Origin: Pueribacillus sp041725775
GTDB taxonomy: Bacteria > Bacillota > Bacilli > Bacillales > UBA6769
Direction: 5' to 3'
Length of the DNA stretch: 60,092 nucleotides
Assembly (NCBI RefSeq): GCF_041725775.1
Contig: NZ_JBEUEL010000016.1
Span: forward strand, 1 to 60,092
Shown here: positions 18,177 through 27,716 of the stretch, piece after piece
How the letters are laid out: every line of letters starts with the position of its first letter
Position numbering within the stretch: position 1 is the first letter of the stretch
The notes under the pieces: model-generated
What the model saw: the letters and a program-made list of their open reading frames with translations, nothing else
What the model was told of the DNA's origin: nothing
Database searches by the model: none
Translations under genes and position numbers: made by a program

Positions 18177-18596
18177 TTAAGACCGTCTCGACCCACGTCC
18201 ACCCCGCTTTGATTCTGTATGGCGTTTCAATGTCGAGAGCCGCTCCTCACTATCTTTTAGAAATCGGCTTAATTGGTCTTCGAAATTAAGGGTACGATTT
18301 GTAGATGTAGAAGCGCCACCACGCCGAGATTTACCTGATTTATGATTTCTTTGAACCGGCGGGTCCATTGCTCTTTTAATGGATAAACCTATTTTACCAT
18401 CTTTCTCGACTTGAACAATCTTCACTTCTACTTGTTCGCCTATTTTTAAATGGTCTTTAATGTCTTTAACGTAATTGTGCGCAACTTCACTAATATGAAC
18501 AAGTCCTGTTTTTCCATTTGGCAGCTGAACAAACGCCCCAAAATGAGTAATCCCTGTAACTTTACCTTTCAGCTTGCTGCCGACTTCAATTGACAT
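18177..18596 (-). CDS. yabR: S1 RNA-binding domain protein (YabR)
   Basis: 139 residues. An S1 domain occupies about 1-75 (GSKLKGKVTGITHFGAFVQL, HISEVAHNYVKD, KIGLSIKRA), followed by a basic, serine/arginine/glycine-rich tail. The family resembles the general stress protein GSP13 and probably binds ribosomal or other RNA; exact role unknown. Last gene of the divIC cluster, ahead of the terminator at 18071-18095. Upstream ggagg site. Confidence 0.9.
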   Translation of the reverse strand: MSIEVGSKLKGKVTGITHFGAFVQLPNGKTGLVHISEVAHNYVKDIKDHLKIGEQVEVKIVQVEKDGKIGLSIKRAMDPPVQRNHKSGKSRRGGASTSTNRTLNFEDQLSRFLKDSEERLSTLKRHTESKRGGRGSRRS

Positions 18597-18662
18597 GAAA
18601 AAAGTGATCCTCCTTAAAAAATATAAACATTTTACATTATTATACCAACGGTAAAAACATTG

Positions 18663-19046
18663 TCAATTTGTTGTTGATTCATCTGGAAACGAAAAAATCG
18701 TTTCTCCATCGTTTGAAAAAAAGTAATCTCGTCTTGCCAATTCACCAACATATTCATAATCATTTAATTTATTAATTTCTTCACGTAAATTTATCTCTTG
18801 CTTTTCAACAAACTCTAATTCTTTTTGTAAACTTTCCTTTTCTTCGACTTTGTCATTCAACAGTTTCTTTTGTGATATAAAAATGGAAATAAAGCAAACT
18901 GAAAGTACAACGGACATAAGACAATATGCAGTCAGACGACGATACAAACCACGACGTCTGCGTTTTCTAATTTTATCATATACTTGCTTTTCTTGAACAT
19001 ATTTTAACGTAGCCTCTTGAAGTGCTCTTCGTCTAGCTTGACTCAT
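18663..19046 (-). CDS. divIC: Cell division protein DivIC (FtsB-like)
   Basis: Bitopic septum protein forming the FtsL-DivIB-DivIC complex. 127 residues: basic cytoplasmic N-terminus (KIRKRRRRGLYRR), one membrane segment (about 40-60), then a coiled coil (EEKESLQKELEFVEKQ) and ELARRDYFFSNDGETIF, a conserved end. The ATG at 19046 is preceded by aggagg; a frame opening at 19076 would start earlier without support. Follows yabQ by 11 bases. Confidence 0.93.
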   Translation of the reverse strand: MSQARRRALQEATLKYVQEKQVYDKIRKRRRRGLYRRLTAYCLMSVVLSVCFISIFISQKKLLNDKVEEKESLQKELEFVEKQEINLREEINKLNDYEYVGELARRDYFFSNDGETIFSFPDESTTN

Positions 19047-19057
19047 CGCAAAGCCTC

Positions 19058-19639
19058 CTAAACTCGACCGAACCACTTTTTAATCTTATTCTGCATGATT
19101 TTCATAAATCCTGCTAGCCTTTTCAATTGATTTTTCAAATATTCAGGAGTAATGGACCAAATGAGGCGACCGATCCATTTCAATAATGTGACTATTATCC
19201 TAAATACGAATAGAAAAAACGCCAAAAGCATGCTACCGAGAAAAGCGAACAATTGAATAAATAACCGAATGAACGTTTGAATCGGTTTCACGACAATCGT
19301 CCTCGTGACGTTGAGTGTAAACTGAATAACGGTACGAATCAAACGAATAAGAACAGTTAAAAAATAATTGTAAAACGTTTGAAATAATGCGCGATACATC
19401 GCAAATCCACATAAAAGGGCAACGAAAATATAAAAACGAATTTCTCCCTCATTTACTTTTAACAACACGAAAAAAATGAGCAAGCCTTGTACGATCCAAA
19501 AAAGAATATCACTTAAAAATAGCAAGATTGACCAGCGACTCGGATGCATAAAGCGTCCGTACGTATCAACTGCTACTCCGACAAAGATTCCCATTAAAGT
19601 CATCGAGAGAATCGTGTAAAACTGAACAGTCAGTGTCAT
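19058..19639 (-). CDS. yabQ: Spore cortex protein YabQ
   Basis: 193-residue membrane protein with about five hydrophobic segments. YabQ of B. subtilis is made under sigma-E in the mother cell and is needed for cortex formation. Its start overlaps the yabP stop by 4 bases, so they are translated together; divIC follows. Confidence 0.9.
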   Translation of the reverse strand: MTLTVQFYTILSMTLMGIFVGVAVDTYGRFMHPSRWSILLFLSDILFWIVQGLLIFFVLLKVNEGEIRFYIFVALLCGFAMYRALFQTFYNYFLTVLIRLIRTVIQFTLNVTRTIVVKPIQTFIRLFIQLFAFLGSMLLAFFLFVFRIIVTLLKWIGRLIWSITPEYLKNQLKRLAGFMKIMQNKIKKWFGRV

Positions 19640-19941
19640 TTAAACAGCTTGCTAAAAAATCCTTTAGCTTTATCCCCTTCGTGATCGTCCAAGTATACAA
19701 GATCAATAATTTTACCATTGATCAACACGATACCACGTTCAACGCTTAAATTTTTCATTTTTAAATGTTGCCCGCGTATCGCTAAAAAACCCATCACTGT
19801 TTCTAGTAAAAACTCTTCATTGTCAAAACTTTCAACGTGTTTGACACCCGTAATTTCAAGCTGTTTACGTCCTTTTAAAATCAAGTTATGCTCAGGTCTT
19901 ACATGCTGTTCATTTAACTGATCATAATGATTCCGTTCCAT
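19636..19941 (-). CDS. yabP: Sporulation protein YabP
   Basis: 101-residue YabP/YqfC-family protein; the family pattern GRKQLEITGVKHVESFDNEEF and MGFLAIRGQHLKMKNLSVE is clear. Required for spore coat/cortex in B. subtilis and made in the mother cell. Start preceded by agaggggg. A cat atat-type sigma-E -10 may lie at about 19962-19970 but its -35 is not convincing. Confidence 0.92.
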   Translation of the reverse strand: MERNHYDQLNEQHVRPEHNLILKGRKQLEITGVKHVESFDNEEFLLETVMGFLAIRGQHLKMKNLSVERGIVLINGKIIDLVYLDDHEGDKAKGFFSKLFK

Positions 19942-20028
19942 ACGTTTTCCCCCTCTTTACTGTTCATATATATGGGGGCTTTTGTAAGTTTAGAACAGCC
20001 TGTACATAGGAAAACTAAATTAAAACGA

Positions 20029-20289
20029 TCAGTGTTCTACCTTTTTCTCACTGACAACGGTATACATCGATTCCGCTTCTTCCTTTCTTATCATTTCCTT
20101 TATCGCTTTCACTCGTACCGTAACAAGTTTAGGTCCAAATTGTATCGCAATCTCGTCATCGATTTTTATATTCGTTCCTGCTTTTGCGATTTGTCCATTT
20201 ACTGAAATTCTCCCTTTATTACACATTTCTTTTGCGACTGTTCTGCGCTTAATTAAACGTGATACTTTAAGAAATTTATCTAATCTCAA
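20029..20289 (-). CDS. rqcP: S4-domain RNA-binding protein RqcP (YabO)
   Basis: Acts with RqcH in ribosome-associated quality control, stabilising P-site tRNA during C-terminal alanine tailing on stalled 50S subunits. 86 residues with one S4 domain: RLDKFLKVSRLIKRRTVAKE and RISVNGQIAKAGTNIK. I take the TTG at 20287-20289 because gaggtg lies 6 bases upstream and the protein then begins exactly where the family does; an earlier ATG (20307) lacks a site. Confidence 0.92.
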   Translation of the reverse strand: MRLDKFLKVSRLIKRRTVAKEMCNKGRISVNGQIAKAGTNIKIDDEIAIQFGPKLVTVRVKAIKEMIRKEEAESMYTVVSEKKVEH

Positions 20290-20310
20290 TAGTGTACACC
20301 TCAACATTGT

Positions 20311-21369
20311 TCATTTTTTTCTTCTCTCTTCCCGCTTAATCTCATCCCACACTTCTTTAAGTTCGTCTTCGTTTGCTATTTCAAGATCACTAAAAACGTG
20401 AGGGTGACGGCGAATCATTTTTTCTGTCAATGTGCGGATGACATCGTTAATCGAAAAATAACCGTCGTCTTCTCCGATTTGTGCATGTAGCATCACTTGC
20501 AATAATACATCACCAAGTTCTTCAACTAAATGTTCAACATTGTTTTCATCAATAGCTTCGAGCACTTCTTCTGTTTCTTCAACTAAATATTTTTTTAAAC
20601 TCTCATGTGTTTGCTTCCGATCCCAAGGGCACCCGTTCGGTCCTCGCAAATATGCAATCACTTCCCGTAGTTTGTTAAATTCACCGTAGCGCAGCGTTTC
20701 ATCCATAACAGGGGGAACGTAGACAACTCTCAATTGACTTAATTTCATATTCCGGTCTAGTTCATATAAAGGGACATCCCAAACCTTTTCATATTTGCTC
20801 CCTGCTGCTTCAACAATCGTTACAGCATAATCATCTGGAAGCCGCTCCATTAACGTCAATTTCACATGTGAGGCTGTCATTTGATCATACACTTGAACAA
20901 AAATGAGATGATGAAGAATGTTTAATTCATCGGGATGAACAGCCGTTGCATCAATAATTTGGCAGCCTTCAATCGGATCAATCTTTAACGTTGAAAAAAC
21001 AGCATCAAGAAAACTTTGTCCGCCAACAATCTCAATTTTCACATTTGTCGTTTCTTGTGCTTCCAATAACAATTGCACTGTTTTTTCAGCGACCATTGGA
21101 TGACCAGGTACTGCATATACGATAGGCTCTATCTCAGCAGCTGTTAAAAGTTGACTCACGATCGCCTTATATGTTTCTTCAAAACTAGCATATTGTTCAT
21201 ATACATCATCAAAAGACGTAAATGAAACGCTTGCTTCATAGAGTTGTTTAGCCGCTGGATGTTCTGCTGTTCGCAAATATAAAGATGTGGCCTTCATTAA
21301 GCGCTCATATATGCCTAGAGGCATTTGCTCCAAATCACCTGAACCAAGCCCTATAATTTCAATTTTCAC
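20311..21369 (-). CDS. yabN: YabN-like tetrapyrrole-methylase/MazG fusion, lacking second MazG segment
   Basis: N-terminal SAM methylase-like domain (IEIIGLGSGDLEQMPLGIY; PGHPMVAEKTVQLL, about 1-215) fused to a MazG nucleotide pyrophosphohydrolase domain (RGPNGCPWDRKQTHESLKKY; EETEEVLEAID; EELGDVLLQVMLHA). MazG hydrolyses NTPs to NMPs. The protein ends at RREERRKK-type basic residues after one MazG unit, about 353 residues against 489 in B. subtilis, where a second unit follows. GTG at 21369 is favoured by aaggaaaggg upstream; a GTG at 21378 is possible. Overlaps yabM. Confidence 0.9.
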   Translation of the reverse strand: MKIEIIGLGSGDLEQMPLGIYERLMKATSLYLRTAEHPAAKQLYEASVSFTSFDDVYEQYASFEETYKAIVSQLLTAAEIEPIVYAVPGHPMVAEKTVQLLLEAQETTNVKIEIVGGQSFLDAVFSTLKIDPIEGCQIIDATAVHPDELNILHHLIFVQVYDQMTASHVKLTLMERLPDDYAVTIVEAAGSKYEKVWDVPLYELDRNMKLSQLRVVYVPPVMDETLRYGEFNKLREVIAYLRGPNGCPWDRKQTHESLKKYLVEETEEVLEAIDENNVEHLVEELGDVLLQVMLHAQIGEDDGYFSINDVIRTLTEKMIRRHPHVFSDLEIANEDELKEVWDEIKREERRKK

Positions 21370-22933
21370 GACTAACACCCTTTCCTTTACTTTTCAAAAA
21401 GCCGAACTCTGACGGTGTAAATACACGATTAGCGAGAAGGAAGCCAAAGTAAATAATCACGGCAAGCAGTACAGTCGAAAGTGCTGTTCCTGTTGCTGCT
21501 AATCGTCCGTCCGTAAAAACATGCTCTTGCGCAATCTTCTTCCAGAAGAATACGATAACCGACATTCCACCCACTGCACCAATGATTCGATTAAAACGGA
21601 ATTCATAGTTTGAAAACAGTTGAAGCTCTTTATGAACGATAAATAACGAATGAGCTGCCATCACCGCAAAACCTATAACGGTTGCAGTCGCTGCAGCATA
21701 AATACCGAAAAAAGGGATAAACAAAACATTCATAACAATCTTTACAGCCAGACCGAGTATTACGACTCTCAATGTAACGTTTACTTTGTTCAAACCTTGT
21801 AAAATCGCGATAGACGTAAGCGTTAATGAACCGAAAAAAATAGTCATACCGTGAATGGCTAATACTGACGATCCGCGCGTATCTTTGAAAAGCATGATGT
21901 TTGTTGGTTCAATAATAATAGCAAGTCCAAGAGATGCAGCTATGCTGATTACGAGCGCCACTTTTAACGCAAAGCCAGCTTTATTTTGCGCTTCTTGTTT
22001 ATTTTGTCCCGTGACAGCTTTAGCAATCGTCGGAACGATGATGAGAGATAAAGAAGTTGCCAATGTCAATCCTAGTTGCAACAATGGGTGACCTCGATCA
22101 TAGACCCCTTTTATTGTTTTCGCCTCGATCGGTGATAATCCATACTGCTTTAACTGATTCAAAACAGTGATAGCATCAATGAATTGAAAAAATAGTAGAG
22201 CGAGCGCTCCAATCGATATCATAAACCCTTGCACAAGCAATCTTTTAGCTATATTTAACGCTTCTTTACGTTCTATCGTTAAACGAGTGCTTCCGATGTA
22301 GTTTCCCTTCACTCGCATATAAACTAAGACTAATACGAGTACACTCGCAAAACTGCCTGCAATCGATCCGAAAGCTGCACCTGTACCAGCTGCGTAAACG
22401 CCAAATCCTTCATTCATAAAATAAAACGCCAGTGTGACAATGATGATTACTCTTACAACTTGCTCGGAAATTTGCGATAATGCGGTCGGAAATACATTTT
22501 CTTCAGCTTGAAAATATCCTCTTAAAACAGAAATGAACGGAACAAATAAAAAGGAAAAAGCAATTGTACGGTACAAAGCAGTCAACTCTTTATCTCCGAC
22601 GAGCTTCGCAATCACTGGTGACAAGATAATGAGTAAAAGAAAAAAAAGTACACTTATAATTAAAAGTACCCAAAAAGAAAGAGCCAACAATTGTTGGCGA
22701 TTTTCAGTCTGTTCCGCTAACAACTTTGAAATGACAACAGGAAATCCATACATCGCGAGCGTAACGATGATCCCGTGAATCGGATATACTTGCTGATAAA
22801 TGTAAAATCCGATATCTCCTGTTATATTTTGATACGGAATTCGATAACCAATACTTAGCATCTTCGTAATTAATGCTGCAGCTGTGAGCAAAACAGCACT
22901 ATGAAGCAATCGCTTTCCATCATTTGCATTCAT
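21359..22933 (-). CDS. yabM: MOP-family polysaccharide/lipid II flippase-like protein (YabM/SpoVB family)
   Basis: 524-residue membrane protein with about 14 hydrophobic segments and the MATE/MOP-family opening (HSAVLLTAAALITKMLSIGY, YQQVYPIHGI). Probably flips polyprenyl-linked oligosaccharides across the membrane; SpoVB, MurJ/Amj and YkvU are relatives. Position between spoVT and yabN identifies it as the yabM orthologue. It overlaps yabN by 11 bases. Confidence 0.85.
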   Translation of the reverse strand: MNANDGKRLLHSAVLLTAAALITKMLSIGYRIPYQNITGDIGFYIYQQVYPIHGIIVTLAMYGFPVVISKLLAEQTENRQQLLALSFWVLLIISVLFFLLLIILSPVIAKLVGDKELTALYRTIAFSFLFVPFISVLRGYFQAEENVFPTALSQISEQVVRVIIIVTLAFYFMNEGFGVYAAGTGAAFGSIAGSFASVLVLVLVYMRVKGNYIGSTRLTIERKEALNIAKRLLVQGFMISIGALALLFFQFIDAITVLNQLKQYGLSPIEAKTIKGVYDRGHPLLQLGLTLATSLSLIIVPTIAKAVTGQNKQEAQNKAGFALKVALVISIAASLGLAIIIEPTNIMLFKDTRGSSVLAIHGMTIFFGSLTLTSIAILQGLNKVNVTLRVVILGLAVKIVMNVLFIPFFGIYAAATATVIGFAVMAAHSLFIVHKELQLFSNYEFRFNRIIGAVGGMSVIVFFWKKIAQEHVFTDGRLAATGTALSTVLLAVIIYFGFLLANRVFTPSEFGFLKSKGKGVSREN

Positions 22934-23020
22934 GCGTGCACCTGCTTACGACAATACTTTTCAACACATTCAAGTATAACAAAAACTCTCCCTATTAGGT
23001 TTAGATACATACACACAATG

Positions 23021-23044
23021 AAAAAAGAGACGGTCTCCCGTCTC
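23021..23044 (-). terminator. spoVT terminator
   Basis: Perfect stem GAGACGG/CCGTCTC with a 4-base loop (23027-23044) followed by a T run on the minus strand, 11 bases past spoVT. Confidence 0.85.
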
Positions 23045-23054
23045 CTCCATTCCA

Positions 23055-23588
23055 CTATTGTTCCATTTGTCTTGCTAAAAATCCGGCAGCGGTTTCTGTT
23101 AACTTTTTTTCAACTTCATTTAGTTTATCACCATCTTTTGCAAGCATGATGACGGCACCAATCGGATCCCCACTTGCAATAATCGGAGCGATGACGAACG
23201 AACCTTCAAAATCAATGCCTTCAACAATTTCAACATTTCCTTCTTCTTCCAGTTGCGTGTTCCTATCAGACATACATTGTTCAACAAAACTGCCGATCGG
23301 TTTATTTAAATATTCTTTTTTCGAACCACCTGACACAGCAATAACCGTATCACGATCAGCAATTAATACGAGATGATCCGAATGTTCCGAAAGCGACTCA
23401 GAATATTCTTGCGCAAAATCACCAAGCTCACTAATCGGCGAATATTTTTTTAAAATCACTTCACCGTCTCGATCAACAAAAATTTCAAGTGGATCACCTT
23501 CACGAATCCGTAATGTTCTGCGAATTTCTTTCGGTATGACAACGCGGCCTAAATCATCAATACGTCGTACAATTCCTGTTGCTTTCAT
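23055..23588 (-). CDS. spoVT: Stage V sporulation regulator SpoVT
   Basis: Forespore transcription factor that tunes sigma-G genes. 177 residues: N-terminal AbrB-type swapped-hairpin DNA-binding domain (MKATGIVRRIDDLGRVVIPK, RRTLRIREGDPLEIF, about 1-50) and a C-terminal GAF-like domain (about 60-175). Similar N-terminus to abrB elsewhere in this window. Own terminator downstream, so probably a single-gene unit. Confidence 0.97.
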   Translation of the reverse strand: MKATGIVRRIDDLGRVVIPKEIRRTLRIREGDPLEIFVDRDGEVILKKYSPISELGDFAQEYSESLSEHSDHLVLIADRDTVIAVSGGSKKEYLNKPIGSFVEQCMSDRNTQLEEEGNVEIVEGIDFEGSFVIAPIIASGDPIGAVIMLAKDGDKLNEVEKKLTETAAGFLARQMEQ

Positions 23589-23646
23589 ATCTCAGATGCC
23601 TCACTTTCTATGTTGTAAAAGCTGGAATAATCAGGACCCTTTCCTT

Positions 23647-23675
23647 TATTATCCGTCGCATTCGTTGTCTTATTC
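23647..23675 (-). promoter_or_regulatory. Possible sigma-G promoter of spoVT
   Basis: Minus strand gaata (23671-23675), 17 bases, then gataata (23647-23653), close to the sigma-G pattern GMATR-N17/18-CATAMTA with one mismatch. spoVT is sigma-G dependent in B. subtilis. Confidence 0.5.
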
Positions 23676-23730
23676 ATAAAACTGCTTGAATTGTAAATGT
23701 TTTATCTTTGTAACCGTACTGTAAATCATT

Positions 23731-26700
23731 TCATGCACTCGTTTTTTCTGCTTTTTTAGCTGCCATTAATTTTTGCAAAAGCGTGAGTATCAAGTCACAA
23801 GCTGTTCGATCACTTTCACCTTTTGCACGTAAAACGATCTTTACTTGGTTACCAACTGTTCCTAAATGGATACGGCGGTCGACACTGCTAATAATTTGAA
23901 ACAATTTTGTATTGTCGATGACGTCAGCCGCTTTTTCTGAAAACAATAAAACAAATTCACGATTATTTTCTTTAATCGATTCAATTTTCAAATCTGTCGC
24001 TCTACTTTTCATTCGTGAAATCGCGAGTAAAAGGGCAACCTCATCTGGGTAATCTCCGAACCGATCAATTAATTCATCTTCTAAATCTTGAATATCCTTA
24101 TCTGTTTCAAGCGCACGAAAACGTTTGTACATATCAATTTTTTGATATTCGTCACTAATGTAAGCAGATGGGATGTAAGCATCCATCTGTAAGTCAATTT
24201 CAACCGTGAACGGCTGCTCTATTTCTTTCACACCTTTGCGCTCCTCAATGGCTTCCTTTAACATTTGTGAGTAGAGATCAAAGCCGACAGAGTCAATAAA
24301 TCCATGTTGCTCCGCTCCTAATAAATTTCCTGCTCCACGGATCGATAAATCACGCATCGCAATTTTAAACCCAGAGCCAAGCTCCGTAAATTCTTTAATC
24401 GCTTGTAGCCTTTTTTCAGCAACTTCTGATAGCAATTTATCACGCTGATACGTAAAATACGCGTAAGCAACACGATTGGAACGACCGACTCGGCCTCGTA
24501 ACTGATACAGCTGGGACAGCCCCATTTTATCCGCACCATAGACAATTAATGTATTTACATTCGGTATGTCGACGCCTGTTTCAATAATCGTCGTGCTTAC
24601 AAGAACATCATATTGCCCATCAAGAAAATCAAGCATGACATTTTCAAGTTCACCTTCTGTCATCTGTCCATGAGCAAAGGCAACCCTCGCCTCGGGGACG
24701 AGCATTCTAATTTGTTCTGTCATCCGTTCAATCGTTTCAACACGATTGTATAGAAAATAGACTTGGCCATTTCGAGCTAATTCCCGTTCGATTGCTTCGC
24801 GAATAAGCGTTGCATTGTATTCAACAACGTACGTCTGCACAGGGAAACGATTTTCTGGCGGTGTCTCAATAACAGACAGATCACGAACACCGAGTAACGA
24901 CATATGAAGTGTTCGTGGGATTGGCGTTGCCGTTAAAGTGAGCACATCGATATTCGCTTTCATTTGTTTAATTTTTTCTTTATGCTTCACACCGAATCGT
25001 TGTTCTTCATCGACGACGAGCAAACCTAAATCAAGAAATGTAATATCTTTTGAAAGGAGGCGATGTGTTCCAACTACAACATCAATCGTGCCATTTTTTA
25101 AGCCTTTGATCGTCTCCGTTTGCTGCTTTCTCGTACGGAATCGACTCAGTACAGCGATGTTAATCGGATGTTCACTGAACCGTTCGCGCATCGTTTCATA
25201 ATGTTGTTGAGCAAGAATCGTCGTTGGCACGAGAATGGCAACTTGCTTTCCAGACATAATCGCTTTAAACACTGCTCGTAACGCCACTTCCGTTTTTCCA
25301 TATCCTACATCTCCACAAAGGAGACGATCCATTGGGCGTACTTTTTCCATATCCGCTTTAATCTCTTCAATCGCTCGCAGTTGGTCAGCAGTCTCTTCAT
25401 AAGGAAACGAAGCTTCAAACTCGCGCTGTTCTTCTCCATCCTTTTCAAATTGTACACCTTTGCTCGCTTCACGTTCTGCATACAGTTTTATGAGATCGTC
25501 TGCAATATCTTCAACAGACGATTGAACACGTTTTTTCGTCCGTTTCCAATCGCTGCCACCTAACGAATGAACTTTTGGTACTTTAGCTTCCGAGCCTACA
25601 TACTTTTGGATTTGATCAATTTGGTCGACTGGCACATAAAGTGTATCATTGCCCGCATATTTTACGTGCAAATAATCTTTATGAACGCCATTAATTTCAA
25701 GCGTTTCAATGCCTAAATATTTTCCGATCCCGTGATTTACATGTACAATGTAATCGCCAACGTTCAACTCAGAATAACTTTTTATCCGCTCGGCATTTGA
25801 CATTTTTTCTCTGCGTCTTTGCTTGCGAACGTTTTTACTAAAAATTTCTTCCTCTGTTACGACGGCTAACCGTTCAATAGGCAATTCAAACCCAGTTGCA
25901 AGCGGCAACGTTAAAATTTGTACAACACCACTGATAAGCGGGGTCGTACCGTCCGCACGCTGCACTTCAATTTTATAATCATTCATAATCCGCTCAATCC
26001 GCTTTGCCCGCTCTTCATCCGCCGCTAAAAAAGCAATCGCATAATTTGCTTTCTTCCAACGCTCAATTTCAGTTTTTAAAACATTCATTTGCCCGTGAAA
26101 CTGCTGCATGGACTTACTGTTTGCATTAACAACATTTTCAGGGTTCGTATGCGGAATATGCCGTAAAAATAAAGTGAGATGAACTTTCTGTTGTGTTCGC
26201 GGTTGAAAAAGTGCATCAAAGGACCAAGACATTGTCAAATCGGTAACCGTTTCACCTTGTTCGAGCAAAGTCGTTTGCCATTCCGCCTCTTCTTTATCTA
26301 ATTGTTGCGATACTTCTTGAACACGGCTCGTTTCATCAAAAATAACGATACCATCGTTCGGAAAATAATCTAATAAACTTTCAGGCTTTTGGAAAAATAG
26401 CGAAATGTATTTATAGATTCCTTGAAAAACCTCTTGATTGTTAAGCTTTTCTAATTCAAAACCGATCTGTTCATCGATTTTTTCTTTTACGCTTTTGTTT
26501 TTTACATGTTGCAACGTATGTTTAAGTTTTGATTGTAATTGTTCTATTCCATATTCGAAGTTTTCAGGAAAAAGTGGCACTTCCGAAGCTGGTCCGACCG
26601 TAACAAATTCAACCTTTTTATCAGAGCGCTGGCTTTCCACATCAAAAAAACGGATCGAATCTATTTCTGTATCGAATAGTTCGATTCGAATCGGTTGCTC

Positions 26701-27264
26701 TTCTGTTAACGGATATACATCGATAATTCCTCCGCGCATGCTAAATTCCCCCGGTGTCGAAACCATCGGGGTTCTCGAATAGCCACTAGCAATAAGCTTA
26801 TGCAATAACGCTTCGATATCAATATTTTCGCCTACACGTAAATGGACAAGCATTTTCTCCCAAGTCGATTTAGGTGCAATCATTCGCTTTAAACCTGCGA
26901 TTGGGGAAACGACGATGCCTCTCGGATTGTTTACCCATTGAAGTAGCACTTGCAAACGTTGTGCTTTTAACTCTGGGCTTGCGATTGCAATTTCTGACGA
27001 AATTAAATCATTGACTGGATACAAATATACATGTTCGCTACCAACCAACTCTACTAGATCTTCATAGACATTTTGTGCTTGAAATAAATTATGTGTAACG
27101 ACAAGCTGTGGTCGCTTTGTACGCTCATATAACGTTGCTACGAACAATGTACGAGCTGAGCCTGTCAATCCTGCGATTAATTGCTCTTTTAAACCGGCTT
27201 CGACACCGTTGATGACTGAGCCAATTTCATTTCCACTTTGAAAATAGTGTCGTAATGCCAACAC
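23731..27264 (-). CDS. mfd: Transcription-repair coupling factor Mfd
   Basis: DNA translocase that removes RNA polymerase stalled at lesions and recruits UvrA. 1177 residues as in B. subtilis: UvrB-homology region (about 1-350), RNAP-interaction domain (GDYIVHVNHGIGKYLGIE, about 505-522), superfamily 2 helicase with Walker A LLCGDVGYGKTEVA, DEEQRFGVKHKE, LTATPIPRTL, and the C-terminal TRCF domain. 142 bases after fin. Confidence 0.97.
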   Translation of the reverse strand: MLALRHYFQSGNEIGSVINGVEAGLKEQLIAGLTGSARTLFVATLYERTKRPQLVVTHNLFQAQNVYEDLVELVGSEHVYLYPVNDLISSEIAIASPELKAQRLQVLLQWVNNPRGIVVSPIAGLKRMIAPKSTWEKMLVHLRVGENIDIEALLHKLIASGYSRTPMVSTPGEFSMRGGIIDVYPLTEEQPIRIELFDTEIDSIRFFDVESQRSDKKVEFVTVGPASEVPLFPENFEYGIEQLQSKLKHTLQHVKNKSVKEKIDEQIGFELEKLNNQEVFQGIYKYISLFFQKPESLLDYFPNDGIVIFDETSRVQEVSQQLDKEEAEWQTTLLEQGETVTDLTMSWSFDALFQPRTQQKVHLTLFLRHIPHTNPENVVNANSKSMQQFHGQMNVLKTEIERWKKANYAIAFLAADEERAKRIERIMNDYKIEVQRADGTTPLISGVVQILTLPLATGFELPIERLAVVTEEEIFSKNVRKQRRREKMSNAERIKSYSELNVGDYIVHVNHGIGKYLGIETLEINGVHKDYLHVKYAGNDTLYVPVDQIDQIQKYVGSEAKVPKVHSLGGSDWKRTKKRVQSSVEDIADDLIKLYAEREASKGVQFEKDGEEQREFEASFPYEETADQLRAIEEIKADMEKVRPMDRLLCGDVGYGKTEVALRAVFKAIMSGKQVAILVPTTILAQQHYETMRERFSEHPINIAVLSRFRTRKQQTETIKGLKNGTIDVVVGTHRLLSKDITFLDLGLLVVDEEQRFGVKHKEKIKQMKANIDVLTLTATPIPRTLHMSLLGVRDLSVIETPPENRFPVQTYVVEYNATLIREAIERELARNGQVYFLYNRVETIERMTEQIRMLVPEARVAFAHGQMTEGELENVMLDFLDGQYDVLVSTTIIETGVDIPNVNTLIVYGADKMGLSQLYQLRGRVGRSNRVAYAYFTYQRDKLLSEVAEKRLQAIKEFTELGSGFKIAMRDLSIRGAGNLLGAEQHGFIDSVGFDLYSQMLKEAIEERKGVKEIEQPFTVEIDLQMDAYIPSAYISDEYQKIDMYKRFRALETDKDIQDLEDELIDRFGDYPDEVALLLAISRMKSRATDLKIESIKENNREFVLLFSEKAADVIDNTKLFQIISSVDRRIHLGTVGNQVKIVLRAKGESDRTACDLILTLLQKLMAAKKAEKTSA

Positions 27265-27405
27265 GAATCGTTTTCCCCCTTATCAATAGCGGCATGTCTA
27301 GCCCACCTTTTCTATCGGGTGGGCAAACCGAAATTACTTTATCACGTATCAACCGTCCTTAAACCCAGACAGCTAACGTGTGTAAGAAACCTGACAAATC
27401 TCGCT

Positions 27406-27639
27406 TTATTGAATAAATGAATCAAGTTGATGAAATAATGGATTTCTATCTAATGCTTCTTGACAAGTCTCGCAAATAGCTTTTACGATAATATCACCGT
27501 TTTGGTCATATTCAATCATCTCAAGTCGCTCTTCATTCGTCAACGCCTGAAATCCAAGCTCACGTTCTTCAACTTCAACGGCATCAATTGTGCCAATCCG
27601 TTGACTACAATGACGACATGTATAATGAATCGCCACCAT
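27406..27639 (-). CDS. fin: Anti-sigma-F factor Fin
   Basis: Small zinc-ribbon protein that inhibits sigma-F to promote the switch to sigma-G in the forespore. 77 residues (B. subtilis 76); two zinc-binding pairs, CRHC (about 8-11) and CETC (about 61-64). The ATG at 27639 is preceded by gaggagg; the frame open to 27663 has no site. Lies between pth and mfd, the position of yabK in B. subtilis. Confidence 0.93.
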   Translation of the reverse strand: MVAIHYTCRHCSQRIGTIDAVEVEERELGFQALTNEERLEMIEYDQNGDIIVKAICETCQEALDRNPLFHQLDSFIQ

Positions 27640-27676
27640 TGACAACCTCCTCTGTCTCAACATGAATCCTTATTTT

Positions 27677-27705
27677 AGTATGGACAGAGGTTCACTCATC
27701 TATAC
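27677..27705 (-). promoter_or_regulatory. Possible sigma-F promoter of fin
   Basis: Minus strand GTATA (27701-27705), 15 bases, then GTCCATACT (27677-27685), matching the sigma-F form GNATA-N15-GGnnAnAnT with one mismatch. About 37 bases before the fin start. Confidence 0.55.
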
Positions 27706-27716
27706 AGCGAGATTCC

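Noticed and set aside
19942..19980. Sigma-E promoter for yabP
   Set aside because: A catatata -10 is present but no -35 at the right distance could be found; left out of the feature list.
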